A stretch of 64,000 bases of DNA, taken from contig JANQEO010000406.1 of the NCBI GenBank assembly GCA_028278325.1, positions 1-64,000 of the forward strand. The letters are read 5' to 3'. Below, one piece after another: positions 52,626 to 62,379 of this stretch. The notes under the pieces were generated by a model that searched no databases, was not told the DNA's origin, and was given only the letters and a program-made list of their open reading frames with translations. Positions within the stretch are counted from its first letter, which is position 1, and every line of letters begins with the position of its first letter. The translations under genes were made by a program, and so were the position numbers. The stretch is from Candidatus Binatia bacterium. Lineage in GTDB: Bacteria; Desulfobacterota; Binatia; UBA1149; JAJCZL01.

Positions 52626-54720
52626 CCGCTTCCAAGGCCTGCAACTTCACGCGCGTATCGTAGAAGACGAAGGGCGCGTCGAGTGTGGGCTTGGCGATTC
52701 GAGCGCAGGCGGTGGGATAGTCGACTACCAGATCCTTGAGGCGTGCGTACCATGACGGCAAGGACTCGGCGTTGTCGAGAAGGTTCTGCTGCTCTCCGGG
52801 ATCCGCCGTCAGGTCATAAGCCTCGAAGCGCGGTGTCGCTCCCCTGGGCTCGTACATGATGACCTTGTGGCCGGATTCTTCGACGGCATAGGCGCGCGGG
52901 GTCCACGCTTTCTTCTTGCCGTCGGCGGTAACGAAGGGCTGAGGATAAGCCTCGCTAAAGCGCGGAGGCACATCATAAGGCAGGCCGGCTCTCAAGCTGT
53001 CGGCGATGGACTTGCCCTGGGCGGCGGCGGGCACCGGCTGGCCGAGCAGCTCCAAGACCGTCGGCACGACGTCGATCAGCCCTATCAACTCACTGTGTCG
53101 CTCGGGGGCGCGCAGCGCGGCGCCACGCATCATCAGCGGCACACGTACCGACTCTTGGTAGAGTTGGGTGCCCGGGCCGGCCGCGCCGTGCTCGCCGAAG
53201 CTCTGTCCGTGTCCCGAGGTCAGGGCGAGCAGAGTCTCACGAGGATCGTTGACGCTGTCGAGGCTTGCCACGAAGCGGCCGAGCAGGTCGTCGACGTAAC
53301 GAATCTCACGCTCGTAGCGAACCAGCTCTCCTTCGTCGAGCTTGCTGTCGGCCTCCAACCTCGAGTCCACGAACATCTCTAGGTAAGGCGCAGGAGGAAC
53401 GTGAGGCTTTCTGACCTGGTGAGTGTGAACGAAGACGAAGACCGGCTCGCCGGCGTGGGCCTCGAGCCAGGATGCAGCACGTTCGAAAGTACCGGCGGCG
53501 GTACCCTCGGGATTCCCGATGTAGCCGCTGCTGTCTGCGAAGTAGGCGTCGAAACCGCGTGCGAACCCGAAGTCCGAAGAAACAGGTCCTCCCTCCGTGA
53601 AGGCCGCGGTAGCATACCCCGTCCGAGACAGGACCGACGCCAGTGTCTCTACGCCCTCACCCAGGGAGTTCTTCCCCGACTTCACACCGTGCACCGACGG
53701 ATAGAGGCCGGTCATCAAGCTCATGTGCGAAGCGGTGGAATCAACGGCCTGAGCGAGCACATTGTCGAGCACCACGCCCGCATCGCCGAAGATGCGGTCC
53801 ATCGACGGAGAGGTCGCGCGCTCGTTGCCGCAACAGCTCAAGCTCGACACTCTCAACCCATCGATGGAGACGAGGACGAACGAAGGTTTGTCGGCGCCTC
53901 GTTGAGGGAACACTATGCGCGGCACCGACCACGCGATCAGCGGAGGAACACTACCACGGTCGTCCTTGACGGTGCTGCGAAACTCGAAACGCACCTCGCG
54001 GCCGGAGAGCCTCGCCAAATCGACGTCTGCTTCCACCCAGCCGGGCTCGGCGTCTCGTGGGTCGAGAGTGGCGCTGAGGACCTCGATGCGGCGCCCGGTG
54101 GGCTGCCCGTTCTCCATGACCGCAGCTACGATCGAGACGTCTGCGCCATGCAGGTCGTCCCACACGACCTGATCGAAGGCGTATGCGACCCTCAAGCGGG
54201 CGCGCGAGGGCACCTTTACCGTCGCCGCGTAATCAACGGTCGTGTTGACCCGCCTCCTCGGCTGCACCCATATGGCTGCTACCGACGTATCGGCCTCCAT
54301 CTCGGGCGCGACCACGGTCGTCGCTATGCGTCCGACTCGTGTGCCGTCGCGGACGAAACTGCGAAAGCGTTTCCACTCGGACGCCTGTCTCAGCAAAATC
54401 TCGACCTGCAAATCGACGCCTTTCAACTCGGTGGGAATGTCGCTGAAGACGAAAGCGCGCCCGCCGGTGGCCACCTGCACGGGACGCATGTCGAGAAGAA
54501 TGCGGCCGGTGGCGCGAAACAACGTACGCCTCTCACCGCCCACGATCGTATTCGAGTGCGGAACCTTGGCGCCCGTCTCTTCGTCCAGGGCCTCGAGGTC
54601 GATGTGACCGCCATAGGTAGCAGCCATTGCCGGCGCAACGCTCGAGCACAGCAATCCCACAGCGGCCAGCACGCCAAAGACGGCGGCAAGGCGAAAGGGG
54701 GTCGGCAGGCGGGACAACAT
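52612..54720 (-). CDS. Exported sulfatase-superfamily hydrolase
   Basis: A 702-residue protein with an N-terminal signal (LAAVFGVLAAVGLLCSSVAP), a beta-rich domain of about 240 residues, and a sulfatase/alkaline-phosphatase domain beginning FVLVSIDGLRVSSLSC. The nucleophile segment is DSTASHMSLMTGLYPSVHGV, not the CxPxR formylglycine motif, so a Thr/Ser nucleophile is likely. Metal ligands are seen in TSGHGQSFGEHG. Overlaps the 3' end of tldE by 14 bases. Could be a phosphodiesterase or a sulfatase. Confidence 0.82.
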   Translation of the reverse strand: MLSRLPTPFRLAAVFGVLAAVGLLCSSVAPAMAATYGGHIDLEALDEETGAKVPHSNTIVGGERRTLFRATGRILLDMRPVQVATGGRAFVFSDIPTELKGVDLQVEILLRQASEWKRFRSFVRDGTRVGRIATTVVAPEMEADTSVAAIWVQPRRRVNTTVDYAATVKVPSRARLRVAYAFDQVVWDDLHGADVSIVAAVMENGQPTGRRIEVLSATLDPRDAEPGWVEADVDLARLSGREVRFEFRSTVKDDRGSVPPLIAWSVPRIVFPQRGADKPSFVLVSIDGLRVSSLSCCGNERATSPSMDRIFGDAGVVLDNVLAQAVDSTASHMSLMTGLYPSVHGVKSGKNSLGEGVETLASVLSRTGYATAAFTEGGPVSSDFGFARGFDAYFADSSGYIGNPEGTAAGTFERAASWLEAHAGEPVFVFVHTHQVRKPHVPPAPYLEMFVDSRLEADSKLDEGELVRYEREIRYVDDLLGRFVASLDSVNDPRETLLALTSGHGQSFGEHGAAGPGTQLYQESVRVPLMMRGAALRAPERHSELIGLIDVVPTVLELLGQPVPAAAQGKSIADSLRAGLPYDVPPRFSEAYPQPFVTADGKKKAWTPRAYAVEESGHKVIMYEPRGATPRFEAYDLTADPGEQQNLLDNAESLPSWYARLKDLVVDYPTACARIAKPTLDAPFVFYDTRVKLQALEAASRP

Positions 54721-54817
54721 CTCGCAGCATTCTGTCTAGACCACCCTCGGCCCGCAAGACACGGCCCGGCACCGTGCGTGTTGACTCCAGCACCGCGGAA
54801 TGATTGTCGGTGGACGA

Positions 54818-56803
54818 ATGGACCTCTTCATCGGCGTCGACACCGGAGGTACCTTCACCGACATCGTCTTCCGCTATGGAAAGCGTTCGGGGACCTACAA
54901 GCTGCTGAGCACGCCGGATGACCCGGCCCGCGCAGTCATAACGGGGGTCCGGCACCTTTTCGGCACCCAGCGTCCGGACCTGATTACCTACGGGACCACG
55001 GTCGCCACCAACGCCATGCTCGAGCGCCGCGGAGCACGAACGGCCCTCGTGACCACCAGCGGCTTCGAGGACGTGCTCGAGATCGGCCGCCAAGCCCGCC
55101 CCCGCCTCTACGACCTGGAGCCGGTCAAACCGGAACCGTTGGTACCTTCCCGGCTCAGGCTCGGGCTGCACGAGCGCGTGCTCCACGACGGCTCCGTCGA
55201 GACTACCCCGGGAGAGACGGAGCTGGGTCAGCTCGCCGAACGGATAGAGCGAGCCGGCGTCGAGTCCGTGGCAGTCTGCCTCTTGCACTCCCACGTCAAC
55301 GGTAGGCATGAACGGCTCGTCGAAAGCGCACTCCGGCCGCTGGGAATACCGGTAACCGTATCCCACCGGCTTTCACCGGCCGCCGGCGAGTTTGAGAGAA
55401 GCTCCACGGCTTGCGTCAACGCCTATGTGGCGCCGGTCATGGAGAGGCACCTTGAAAGACTGGCCTCCAAGACCAGAGCCGGGCGCTTGCGGGTCATGCA
55501 ATCTAACGGAGGCGCCATCGGCCTCCGTACCGCCGTTCGCGAGCCCGTGCGCACGGTTCTGTCGGGACCGGCGGGCGGTGTAAGCGCGGCCGCCGAATGC
55601 GCGCGTGAACTCGGACTCGATCGCATCGTCACCCTCGATATGGGCGGCACCTCGACCGATGTAGCCCTGGTCGACGGCGGCCTCGTGCGCAGAGCGATCA
55701 GTGAGATAGGCGGCATCCCGGTCAGAAGTCCCTGCGTCGACATTCACACGGTGGGAGCCGGCGGTGGTTCGATCGCCCATGTCGATGCCGGCGGATCCCT
55801 CAAGGTCGGCCCGCGCAGCGCGGGCGCCGATCCGGGGCCGGCCTGTTACGGCAAGGGCGACCAGCCCACGGTAACCGACGCCAACCTGGTGCTCGGCCGG
55901 CTGATCCCGGAGAACTTCCTCGGCGGCGCCATGAACCTCGACACCGCACGCGCCGAGCGAGTAATGACGAAGCTGGCCCGGCAGATGAAAACGCGGGGTC
56001 CTCTGGCGGCGGCCGAAGGCGTGGTGCAGGTGATCGAGAGCAACATGGAAAGGGCCATCCGGGTGATCACCGTTGAGCGCGGGCAGGATCCGCGAACCTG
56101 CACTCTGGTGTCTTTCGGCGGGGCGGCCGGACTGCATGCCTGCGGCCTGGCGGAAAAGCTCGACATGAAGTCGGTGTTGATCCCCAAAGATCCCGGACTG
56201 CTGTCGGCCAGGGGAGTCCTCACCGGACCGGTGTTGAGGGACGTGGCCGAGAGCCTGCGCCTGACGGATCCCGGACTCAGACAACTCGAGCGCCTGGCCG
56301 AGCCGCTGGCTCGCCGCGCACGCCGCCAAGTCGAGGCCGAAGGCATAGCCGCCACCAGCATCACCACTCAGGCTTTCGTTCAGTTGCGCTACCTCGGCCA
56401 GTCCATGGCCCTGGAAGTTCCGCTCGACGGCGGATTCCGCAGCGCATTCGATACCGATCACCAACGGCTGTTTCACTACTGCAACGAGGACAGGGCGGTC
56501 GAGGCGGTGGGACTGCGCGTTACGGCAACCGGATACCACTCCGGCGTCTCACGCCTGCGCATGTCACGGCCACCGCGCAAGCCGCCGGCGAAGCGGGCCC
56601 GCCGCGACCATTCGGCCGGAGTCTTCACCGCCCAACGCCTGGCGGAGTGCCCGGTATACCTGAGAGCCGATCTCGAACCGGGCTCGGTGTTGAGGGGGCC
56701 GGCCATAGTGGCCGAGTACAGCTCCACCGCCTACCTGCCTCCGGGTTGGCGCCTGTGGGTCGACGCTCTCGATAACCTCAGACTGGAGCGGGGACGTGGC
56801 TAG
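54818..56803 (+). CDS. Hydantoinase/oxoprolinase subunit A (HyuA family)
   Basis: ATP-dependent hydrolase subunit of about 661 residues. The N-terminal FIGVDTGGTFTDIVF is the phosphate-binding loop; TYGTTVATNAMLERRGARTA and TLDMGGTSTDVALVDG are further ATPase motifs, and GAGGGSIAHVDAGGSLKVGP precedes the substrate domain. The ATG at 54818 sits next to the conserved N-terminus; an earlier ATG at 54800 exists. N-methylhydantoin, oxoproline or acetophenone cannot be distinguished. Overlaps subunit B by eight bases. Confidence 0.9.
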   Translation: MDLFIGVDTGGTFTDIVFRYGKRSGTYKLLSTPDDPARAVITGVRHLFGTQRPDLITYGTTVATNAMLERRGARTALVTTSGFEDVLEIGRQARPRLYDLEPVKPEPLVPSRLRLGLHERVLHDGSVETTPGETELGQLAERIERAGVESVAVCLLHSHVNGRHERLVESALRPLGIPVTVSHRLSPAAGEFERSSTACVNAYVAPVMERHLERLASKTRAGRLRVMQSNGGAIGLRTAVREPVRTVLSGPAGGVSAAAECARELGLDRIVTLDMGGTSTDVALVDGGLVRRAISEIGGIPVRSPCVDIHTVGAGGGSIAHVDAGGSLKVGPRSAGADPGPACYGKGDQPTVTDANLVLGRLIPENFLGGAMNLDTARAERVMTKLARQMKTRGPLAAAEGVVQVIESNMERAIRVITVERGQDPRTCTLVSFGGAAGLHACGLAEKLDMKSVLIPKDPGLLSARGVLTGPVLRDVAESLRLTDPGLRQLERLAEPLARRARRQVEAEGIAATSITTQAFVQLRYLGQSMALEVPLDGGFRSAFDTDHQRLFHYCNEDRAVEAVGLRVTATGYHSGVSRLRMSRPPRKPPAKRARRDHSAGVFTAQRLAECPVYLRADLEPGSVLRGPAIVAEYSSTAYLPPGWRLWVDALDNLRLERGRG

Positions 56804-58400
56804 ACGATTCAGTCCCGTAGAACTCGAGCTGTTCAGCAATCGTCTCATAGCGGTGGCCGAGGAAATGGGTGTGGTCCTCCAGCAGTCGGGGTTCTCGCCG
56901 AATATAAAGGAGAGGCGTGACTTCTCCTGCGCCGTGTTCGACGGACGCGGCAACATGGTCTCGCATGCGGCCCACATTCCCGTACATCTGGGCTCCACAC
57001 CGCTGTCGGTAAAGGCAGCCCTCGAAGCCGTCGACATGCGTGAGGGAGACGTGGTCATCCTCAACGATCCCTACGCCGGCGGCACCCATCTTCCCGACGT
57101 CACGCTGGTAGCACCCGTCTATCTACGTGGGCAGAAGCGTCCCTTCGCATATGTCGCCGACCGTGCGCATCACGCCGATATCGGCGGGGCCACACCGGGC
57201 TCCATGCCCCTGTCCACCGACATCCACCAGGAAGGGCTGCGCCTGCCTCCGGTTCTGCTGTGCCGTGAATCGGGGTACGTACGCGAAACCCTCCAACTCT
57301 TCCTGGCCAACACTCGCGTTGCCGATGAGCGTCTTGGTGATCTCGATGCCCAGGTCGGCGCATTGAGGGCGGGTGCCGCGCGTATCTCGGACTTGGTGGA
57401 GCGTCACGGCCGCGGGCGACTACACCAGGCCATGGGCGAGTTGCAAAGCTACTCGGCGCGTCTCGTAAGAGCGGCCATCGTCGACATACCGTCGGGCTCC
57501 TGGTCAGCGACCGACCACCTCGATGACGACGGCCTGGGGAGCGAGGCAGTGGAAATCACCGTCACGATCAAACGCAGCCGCGCCAGGCTGGTCGTGGACT
57601 TCACCGGATCTTCGGCCCAGGTTCGCGGCCCCGTCAACGCCAACCTGGCCGTGACGACATCGGCCGTATTCTACGTGGTCGCGATGCTGGCCGGAGCCGA
57701 GGTCCCTGCCAACCAGGGCATGATGGAACCGGTCGAGATCATCGCACCCGAAGGCTCGATCGTGAACTGCACCTTCCCGGCAGCGGTGGCAGGCGGAAAC
57801 GTCGAGACGTCTCAACGTATCGTCGATGTCATCTTGAAGGCCCTTGCCAAGGCCCTACCCGCAACCATCCCGGCTGCCAGTTGCGGCACCATGACCAACG
57901 TCGCCCTTGGCGGTTACGACCCGCACAGAGCACGCTTCTTCTCCTACTACGAGACCGTCGCAGGCGGAGCCGGTGCAGGGCCGGCGGGCAACGGTGCCTC
58001 GGCGGTACAGACCCACATGACCAATACCCTCAATACCCCGGTGGAGGTGCTCGAGTCCTACTATCCTTTCAAGGTGCTGCACTATGGGTTGCGGCGCCGG
58101 TCGGGAGGACGCGGCGGCCACATTGGAGGGGACGGCGTAGACAGGGCCCTTCAGGTGTTGAGCCCGGCGACGCTCACCTTGCTGGCGGACCGCCGTCACA
58201 CGGGTCCATTCGGGCTGCGTGGCGGGCAACCCGGCAAGCCGGGCAGTGACTCGGTGATCGTATCCGGCAAGTCGGCCCGCCTACTTTCCAAGACGACGAT
58301 GGCACTGTCGGCCGGCGACGTTGTCAGAGTTCAGACCCCCGGTGGCGGAGGTTGGGGCGGCAAGGCTAGGGGCAAATCAAAAAAAGGCACGCGGGCCTGA
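56796..58400 (+). CDS. Hydantoinase/oxoprolinase subunit B (HyuB family)
   Basis: Partner of HyuA, 534 residues, starting at a GTG inside the hyuA end. SPVELELFSNRLIAVAEEMG and AHIPVHLGSTPLSVKA are N-terminal family motifs, TGPFGLRGGQPGK and VRVQTPGGGGWG the ending. C-terminal Lys-rich tail GKSKKGTRA. The stop codon sits in the loop of the terminator that follows. Confidence 0.91.
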   Translation: MARRFSPVELELFSNRLIAVAEEMGVVLQQSGFSPNIKERRDFSCAVFDGRGNMVSHAAHIPVHLGSTPLSVKAALEAVDMREGDVVILNDPYAGGTHLPDVTLVAPVYLRGQKRPFAYVADRAHHADIGGATPGSMPLSTDIHQEGLRLPPVLLCRESGYVRETLQLFLANTRVADERLGDLDAQVGALRAGAARISDLVERHGRGRLHQAMGELQSYSARLVRAAIVDIPSGSWSATDHLDDDGLGSEAVEITVTIKRSRARLVVDFTGSSAQVRGPVNANLAVTTSAVFYVVAMLAGAEVPANQGMMEPVEIIAPEGSIVNCTFPAAVAGGNVETSQRIVDVILKALAKALPATIPAASCGTMTNVALGGYDPHRARFFSYYETVAGGAGAGPAGNGASAVQTHMTNTLNTPVEVLESYYPFKVLHYGLRRRSGGRGGHIGGDGVDRALQVLSPATLTLLADRRHTGPFGLRGGQPGKPGSDSVIVSGKSARLLSKTTMALSAGDVVRVQTPGGGGWGGKARGKSKKGTRA

Positions 58401-58414
58401 GGCCCGGTGCCTTT
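58383..58414 (+). terminator. Rho-independent terminator spanning the hyuB stop
   Basis: AAAGGCAC pairs with GTGCCTTT and CGGGCC with GGCCCG (one G bulge), loop TGA. The loop is the stop codon of hyuB (58398-58400). A-run before and T-run after make it bidirectional, serving also the phasin-like gene on the other strand. Confidence 0.85.
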
Positions 58415-58448
58415 CTAACCTGGCGGCTGTTTAGAGAGCGGGTCGAGC

Positions 58449-58928
58449 CTAGGCTGCGACCTGCTCGCGCTTCTCGGCGATCGCGTCGACGCGGCGCTCG
58501 AGGTTCGTAACCCGACGCTTGATGGCTTCGATGTCGTTACGCGTCGGCAGGTTCAACCACTTCAACACGGCGGTGGCGCGCTTGCGGGCTTCCTTCTCGA
58601 AGGTAGATACCGCTTTCTTGCGACGAGCCTCGGTATCCTTCGTCACGCTCTTGACGCGCTTGTCGATGGTGCCGCTCACGACCTTGTACCGCTTCTGAAG
58701 ATCCTTCCTGACCGACTTGACCGTCTTGTTCACGGTCTTGTTGACGTCGCCCCTGACCTCGTCGATGCGATCGATGACGCTGTCGACCTGCTTGCGGCTG
58801 CTCTTGGGCAGAAGCTCGACTGCAGCCTTCCTTACTGACTTGACGGTCGACTCGACATCCTTCCTGACTCTCTCAACCGTATCGCCCAACACTTCGTCGA
58901 ACGTCGGTTGGCTCTTTCGCTTTGCCAT
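58449..58928 (-). CDS. Phasin/PhaF-like coiled-coil protein
   Basis: A 159-residue basic helical protein; ATG 58928 has GGGAGG upstream. It is Lys-rich with heptad-like repeats (VNKTVNKTVKSVRKDLQKRY) and ends LPTRNDIEAIKRRVTNLERR, the C-terminal pattern of polyhydroxyalkanoate granule proteins of the PhaF/PhaI type. PHA genes are not in the window. A nucleoid-associated or other scaffold role is the alternative. Confidence 0.65.
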   Translation of the reverse strand: MAKRKSQPTFDEVLGDTVERVRKDVESTVKSVRKAAVELLPKSSRKQVDSVIDRIDEVRGDVNKTVNKTVKSVRKDLQKRYKVVSGTIDKRVKSVTKDTEARRKKAVSTFEKEARKRATAVLKWLNLPTRNDIEAIKRRVTNLERRVDAIAEKREQVAA

Positions 58929-59160
58929 TGATCCGGCCTCCCTTGAATTGCGCTTCGGTGTCCGCTGGCTACCTCTCGGCGATTTCGAGCTTCGGATACC
59001 CCCGAAAGGGGATGCCTTCGAATTGATAGGCCGTACCTTGTTCGTGCTCTTCTCGCCCATGGTCAACGACTCAACCGTTAACCTGTACTTAACACGGCGC
59101 GTCACGATGTCAAGGTGACTCTGAGGCTGCCCTGACCGCCCGGCCCACGGGCCCTGCCGG

Positions 59161-59472
59161 CTACTTGTCGGACGAGGAGGACGACGATTTCGAGCCGCCT
59201 TTGGAGGCGGTAGAGCTGCCCTTGCCGTCGGACTTCGACGAGGAGGACGAGGAGGAACTCGACGGCTTCGATTCCCCTTTGGCGCCGGTGCCGCCGGGCT
59301 TTTGGTAGCCGTCGGCATACCAGCCCCCTCCCTTGAGGTGGAAGCTGCTGGCCGAGACCAGCTTGGTCACCTTGGACCGGCAGGTAGGGCAACGAGCCAG
59401 GTTCTTCGAGGCAGACGACTGCAAGTGCTCGAAGTGCCCACATTCGGGGCAGTCGTACTCATAGATCGGCAC
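59161..59472 (-). CDS. FmdB-family zinc-ribbon protein with Ser-rich tail
   Basis: A 103-residue protein. The N-terminal MPIYEYDCPECGHFEHLQSS and ARCPTCRSKVTKLVSAS are the FmdB/CxxC ribbon, then GGGWYADGY, the typical continuation. The last 40 residues are low-complexity Ser/Lys. Role in the family is poorly known. Confidence 0.88.
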   Translation of the reverse strand: MPIYEYDCPECGHFEHLQSSASKNLARCPTCRSKVTKLVSASSFHLKGGGWYADGYQKPGGTGAKGESKPSSSSSSSSSKSDGKGSSTASKGGSKSSSSSSDK

Positions 59473-59593
59473 AACTCCACGAAGCTAAGTAGCCGCCGGA
59501 AGCTTGTCAACGTGAGCCCGCCGCGGGCCGGATGACCGGCGCGGTCGTCGCCGGGCTTGGCCACCTGGGCGAGCACGCATACACTGTGACCCT

Positions 59594-60454
59594 ATGGGGG
59601 AAAGCACAGCCGGGGGGAATCGCGCCGCGTGGCGCGAAAAGCTGCGGGTCATCATCTTCGAGGCCGACACGGACGCAGGCAAGGCGTTCGACGTCGCCCT
59701 GCTAATCGCAATCGTGCTCAGCATCACGGCCGTGATGGCCGAGAGCGTGGCATGGTACCGTGTCCGCTACAGGCCCGCGCTGGACGTCATCGAGTGGGGC
59801 TTCACCATAATCTTCACGATCGAGTACATCCTGCGCCTGGTCAGCGTCCCCCGCGCCACTACCTACGCCCGCAGCTTCTTCGGGATCGTCGATTTGCTGG
59901 CCATACTGCCAACCTACCTGAGCGTACTATTCCCGGGGAGCGAATCCCTCCTCGTCATCCGCGCGCTGAGGCTGCTGCGAATCTTCCGTGTCTTCAAGCT
60001 CGGACGCTTCCTCGGCGAGGCCGACATCCTTACCTCGGCGCTGCGCCGCAGCAGGCAGAGGATTACCGTCTTCCTCGGCACGGTGCTCATCCTGGTAACC
60101 ATCCTGGGAGCGGTCATGTATCTGATCGAGGGCGAGGAAAACGGATTCACGAGCATCCCACGCGCGGTGTACTGGGCGGTCATCACCATGACCACGGTGG
60201 GCTATGGCGATATCGTCCCGCGCACCATGATGGGACAGACCTTGGCTGCGTTCGTCATGGTGATCGGCTACAGCATCCTGGCCGTCCCGACCGGAATCGT
60301 CACAGCCGAGATAGTCGAAGCCGCCACCTCCAAGGCCTCGGCCATCACCACCCGCGCCTGTCCCCACTGCCTGACCGAGGGACACCTTCCCCAGGCACGC
60401 TTTTGCAAAGACTGCGGATCCGAGCTGGAGCATTACGAAAGCGAGGAGATGTGA
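59594..60454 (+). CDS. Voltage-gated-type potassium channel with C-terminal zinc ribbon
   Basis: A 286-residue six-helix channel subunit. The S4-like helix is VIRALRLLRIFRVFKLGRFL, with Arg every third residue; the selectivity filter is TMTTVGYGDIVP. After S6 it ends with a zinc-ribbon (CPHCLTEGHLPQARFCKDCG) instead of a TrkA domain. Conducts K+ across the inner membrane, presumably as a tetramer. Confidence 0.9.
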   Translation: MGESTAGGNRAAWREKLRVIIFEADTDAGKAFDVALLIAIVLSITAVMAESVAWYRVRYRPALDVIEWGFTIIFTIEYILRLVSVPRATTYARSFFGIVDLLAILPTYLSVLFPGSESLLVIRALRLLRIFRVFKLGRFLGEADILTSALRRSRQRITVFLGTVLILVTILGAVMYLIEGEENGFTSIPRAVYWAVITMTTVGYGDIVPRTMMGQTLAAFVMVIGYSILAVPTGIVTAEIVEAATSKASAITTRACPHCLTEGHLPQARFCKDCGSELEHYESEEM

Positions 60455-60470
60455 CCGGCCGGGGAGTTCG

Positions 60471-60779
60471 TCAGCCGCGGAGTAGTGCTGCGGTGAGACG
60501 GGCTGCGATTCCCTCGGGCTCCTCCGTCTTGACCAGGACGGTCTTGGATCGCGAGCGGGCCCCCACCACCACCTCCACATTCGAGGGCGCGATGCGCGCC
60601 GCTTTGGCGATGAAGCGCTCGAGGGCGCGATTGGCCTCTCCTCCAACGGGTGGTGAGGTCAGTTCGATCTTGAGCCTGTCTCCGTAGAAGCCACGGACCC
60701 GAGACGATGACGCCCTCGGCGTAAGGCGCACGCGCACTTCGACGCCGCCTTCACGAAGCCTCAGCCACTCGCCGCTCAA
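60471..60779 (-). CDS. DUF167/YggU family protein
   Basis: A 102-residue protein with RLTPRASSSRVRGFYGDRLK and ELTSPPVGGEANRALERFIA, the YggU signature. Function unknown. It is the last gene of the leftward proC-yggU set, five bases after proC. Confidence 0.9.
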   Translation of the reverse strand: MSGEWLRLREGGVEVRVRLTPRASSSRVRGFYGDRLKIELTSPPVGGEANRALERFIAKAARIAPSNVEVVVGARSRSKTVLVKTEEPEGIAARLTAALLRG

Positions 60780-60784
60780 CTCGC

Positions 60785-61600
60785 TCAGCGGGCAGACTTG
60801 CCGAGTTCGCGCGACCGCTTGGTCGCCGCACGCACGCCGGCCGTCACGGTCTTGGTGAAGCCGGAGTCCTCGAGGGCGGCGAGCCCGGCCAGCGTCGTTC
60901 CGCCCGGCGATGACACGGCCTTTCGAAGATCGGCGGGGGATTGCTTGGACTCGATCATCATTTGGGCCGCTCCCGCGATGGTCTGGAAGGTAAGCGCTTC
61001 CGCGAGATCGGGATCGAGCCCCACTGCACGGCCGGCTTTGATCAAGGCTTCGGCGAACAGATACACATAGGCTGGTCCGCTGCCGCTCAGCCCGGTCACG
61101 GCGTCGAGCAGTTTCTCGTCATCGACGACGGTCGCGAAGCCCACCGTTTCGAAGAGGGATTTCGCCCGCTTGATGTCGCCCCTCTTGGCGTTGGTTCCTG
61201 CGCACAAAACCGAAGCGCCCTTGCCGACCAGGCAGGGGGTGTTGGGCATGACACGCACGACCCGGCGGGCCGACCCCAAACCGGCCTCGAGCGCAGACAG
61301 CCGGATACCGGCAGCGATCGAGACGAACAGTTGCCTGGAGTTGGCCGATCCGCGCAGACCTTCGAGCACCTCCGGCATCACCTGGGGTTTGACTGCGAGC
61401 ACGACGGTGTCGCTTCCGCTGATCACCTCGTCGTTAGTGGCGCTCGCGCTCACACCGAAGCGGCGTGTGAGCTTCGCGCGCGTGGCCGAAGACGGCTCCC
61501 CCACTACTAAATTACGGGGGGCGTGGCCCGCCTCGATGAGGCCCTTGATCAAGGCCTGAGCCATGTTACCGCCGCCTATGAAGCCAATTGTTGTTGCCAT
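60785..61600 (-). CDS. proC: Pyrroline-5-carboxylate reductase ProC
   Basis: Final step of proline synthesis, NAD(P)H-dependent. About 271 residues from ATG 61600. ATTIGFIGGGNMAQALIKGL is the Rossmann loop, VRVMPNTPCLVGKGASVLC and DAVTGLSGSGPAYVYLFAEA are the conserved catalytic and substrate-binding stretches, with SPGGTTLAGLAALED at the C-terminus. Confidence 0.96.
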   Translation of the reverse strand: MATTIGFIGGGNMAQALIKGLIEAGHAPRNLVVGEPSSATRAKLTRRFGVSASATNDEVISGSDTVVLAVKPQVMPEVLEGLRGSANSRQLFVSIAAGIRLSALEAGLGSARRVVRVMPNTPCLVGKGASVLCAGTNAKRGDIKRAKSLFETVGFATVVDDEKLLDAVTGLSGSGPAYVYLFAEALIKAGRAVGLDPDLAEALTFQTIAGAAQMMIESKQSPADLRKAVSSPGGTTLAGLAALEDSGFTKTVTAGVRAATKRSRELGKSAR

Positions 61601-61662
61601 CAGCACAAACCCTTTTTTCCGTATCGACCGCGCGTATCGACCGCGAATGGAACTCGCCGATT

Positions 61663-62379
61663 CTAGCGCGCACCCTGATCGGCGCGCGGGCCGAAGATCG
61701 CCGTACCTATCCTTACCATCGTTGCTCCCTCGAGGATGGCCTCGCGAAAGTCACCCGACATACCCATCGATAGCTCGGTGAGAGGCGCATTGTCCAAGCC
61801 ACGGCCACGCAAAGATTCGAGCATGCCGGCAAGCCGGGCAAAGTGGGGCCGGGCGGCCTCGCCCAGGGGCGCAACGCCCATGAGACCCTCGAGGCTCAAG
61901 CCCGGTAATGAACAGACTTCATCGGCAAACGCCTGGAGTTCGGCGGGCTCGATACCGCCCCTCTGGTCTCCACCACCGAGCCTTACCTGGATGAGTACGC
62001 GTGCCGTCTTGCCATCATCGTGCATGGCCCTTGAGATTGCGGCGGATGCCGACGCCGAGTCGAGGCAGTGGATGTAGTCGAAACGCCTCGCGGCCTTGGC
62101 GGCCTTGTTGGACTGCAGCCGGCCGATCATGTGCCAGCGGGCGGGCCGGCCCGAGAGTCCGTCCACCTCTTCCATCTTGGGCAACGCGTGCTGAAGGTAG
62201 TTCTCACCGAAGTCGACCTGGCCGGCCTCGATCGCCTGGGAGATCCTCGCGCTCTCCACGCCCTTGGACACGGCAATGAGCAAAACTCCGGCGGGATCAC
62301 GGCCGCAAGCAGCGCAGGCCTCTTCGATGGCCTCGCGAACCTGGTCCAGCCGCTGCGCGACGCTCGAACCGCCGGTCAT
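61663..62379 (-). CDS. YggS/PLPBP pyridoxal-phosphate homeostasis protein
   Basis: A 238-residue PLP-binding protein. The PLP Lys is in LLIAVSKGVESARISQA; GENYLQHALPKMEE, WHMIGRLQSNKAAKAARRFD and ELSMGMSGDFREAILEGATM are family hallmarks. Balances PLP and amino-acid pools in E. coli. It lies 63 bases upstream of proC on the same strand, a conserved pairing, and overlaps maf by four bases. Confidence 0.95.
   Translation of the reverse strand: MTGGSSVAQRLDQVREAIEEACAACGRDPAGVLLIAVSKGVESARISQAIEAGQVDFGENYLQHALPKMEEVDGLSGRPARWHMIGRLQSNKAAKAARRFDYIHCLDSASASAAISRAMHDDGKTARVLIQVRLGGGDQRGGIEPAELQAFADEVCSLPGLSLEGLMGVAPLGEAARPHFARLAGMLESLRGRGLDNAPLTELSMGMSGDFREAILEGATMVRIGTAIFGPRADQGAR

Noticed and set aside
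53401..54921. 506-codon plus-strand frame opposite the sulfatase gene
   Set aside because: Its composition (His/Arg/Gly-rich, no motifs) is that of an antisense shadow of the minus-strand gene.
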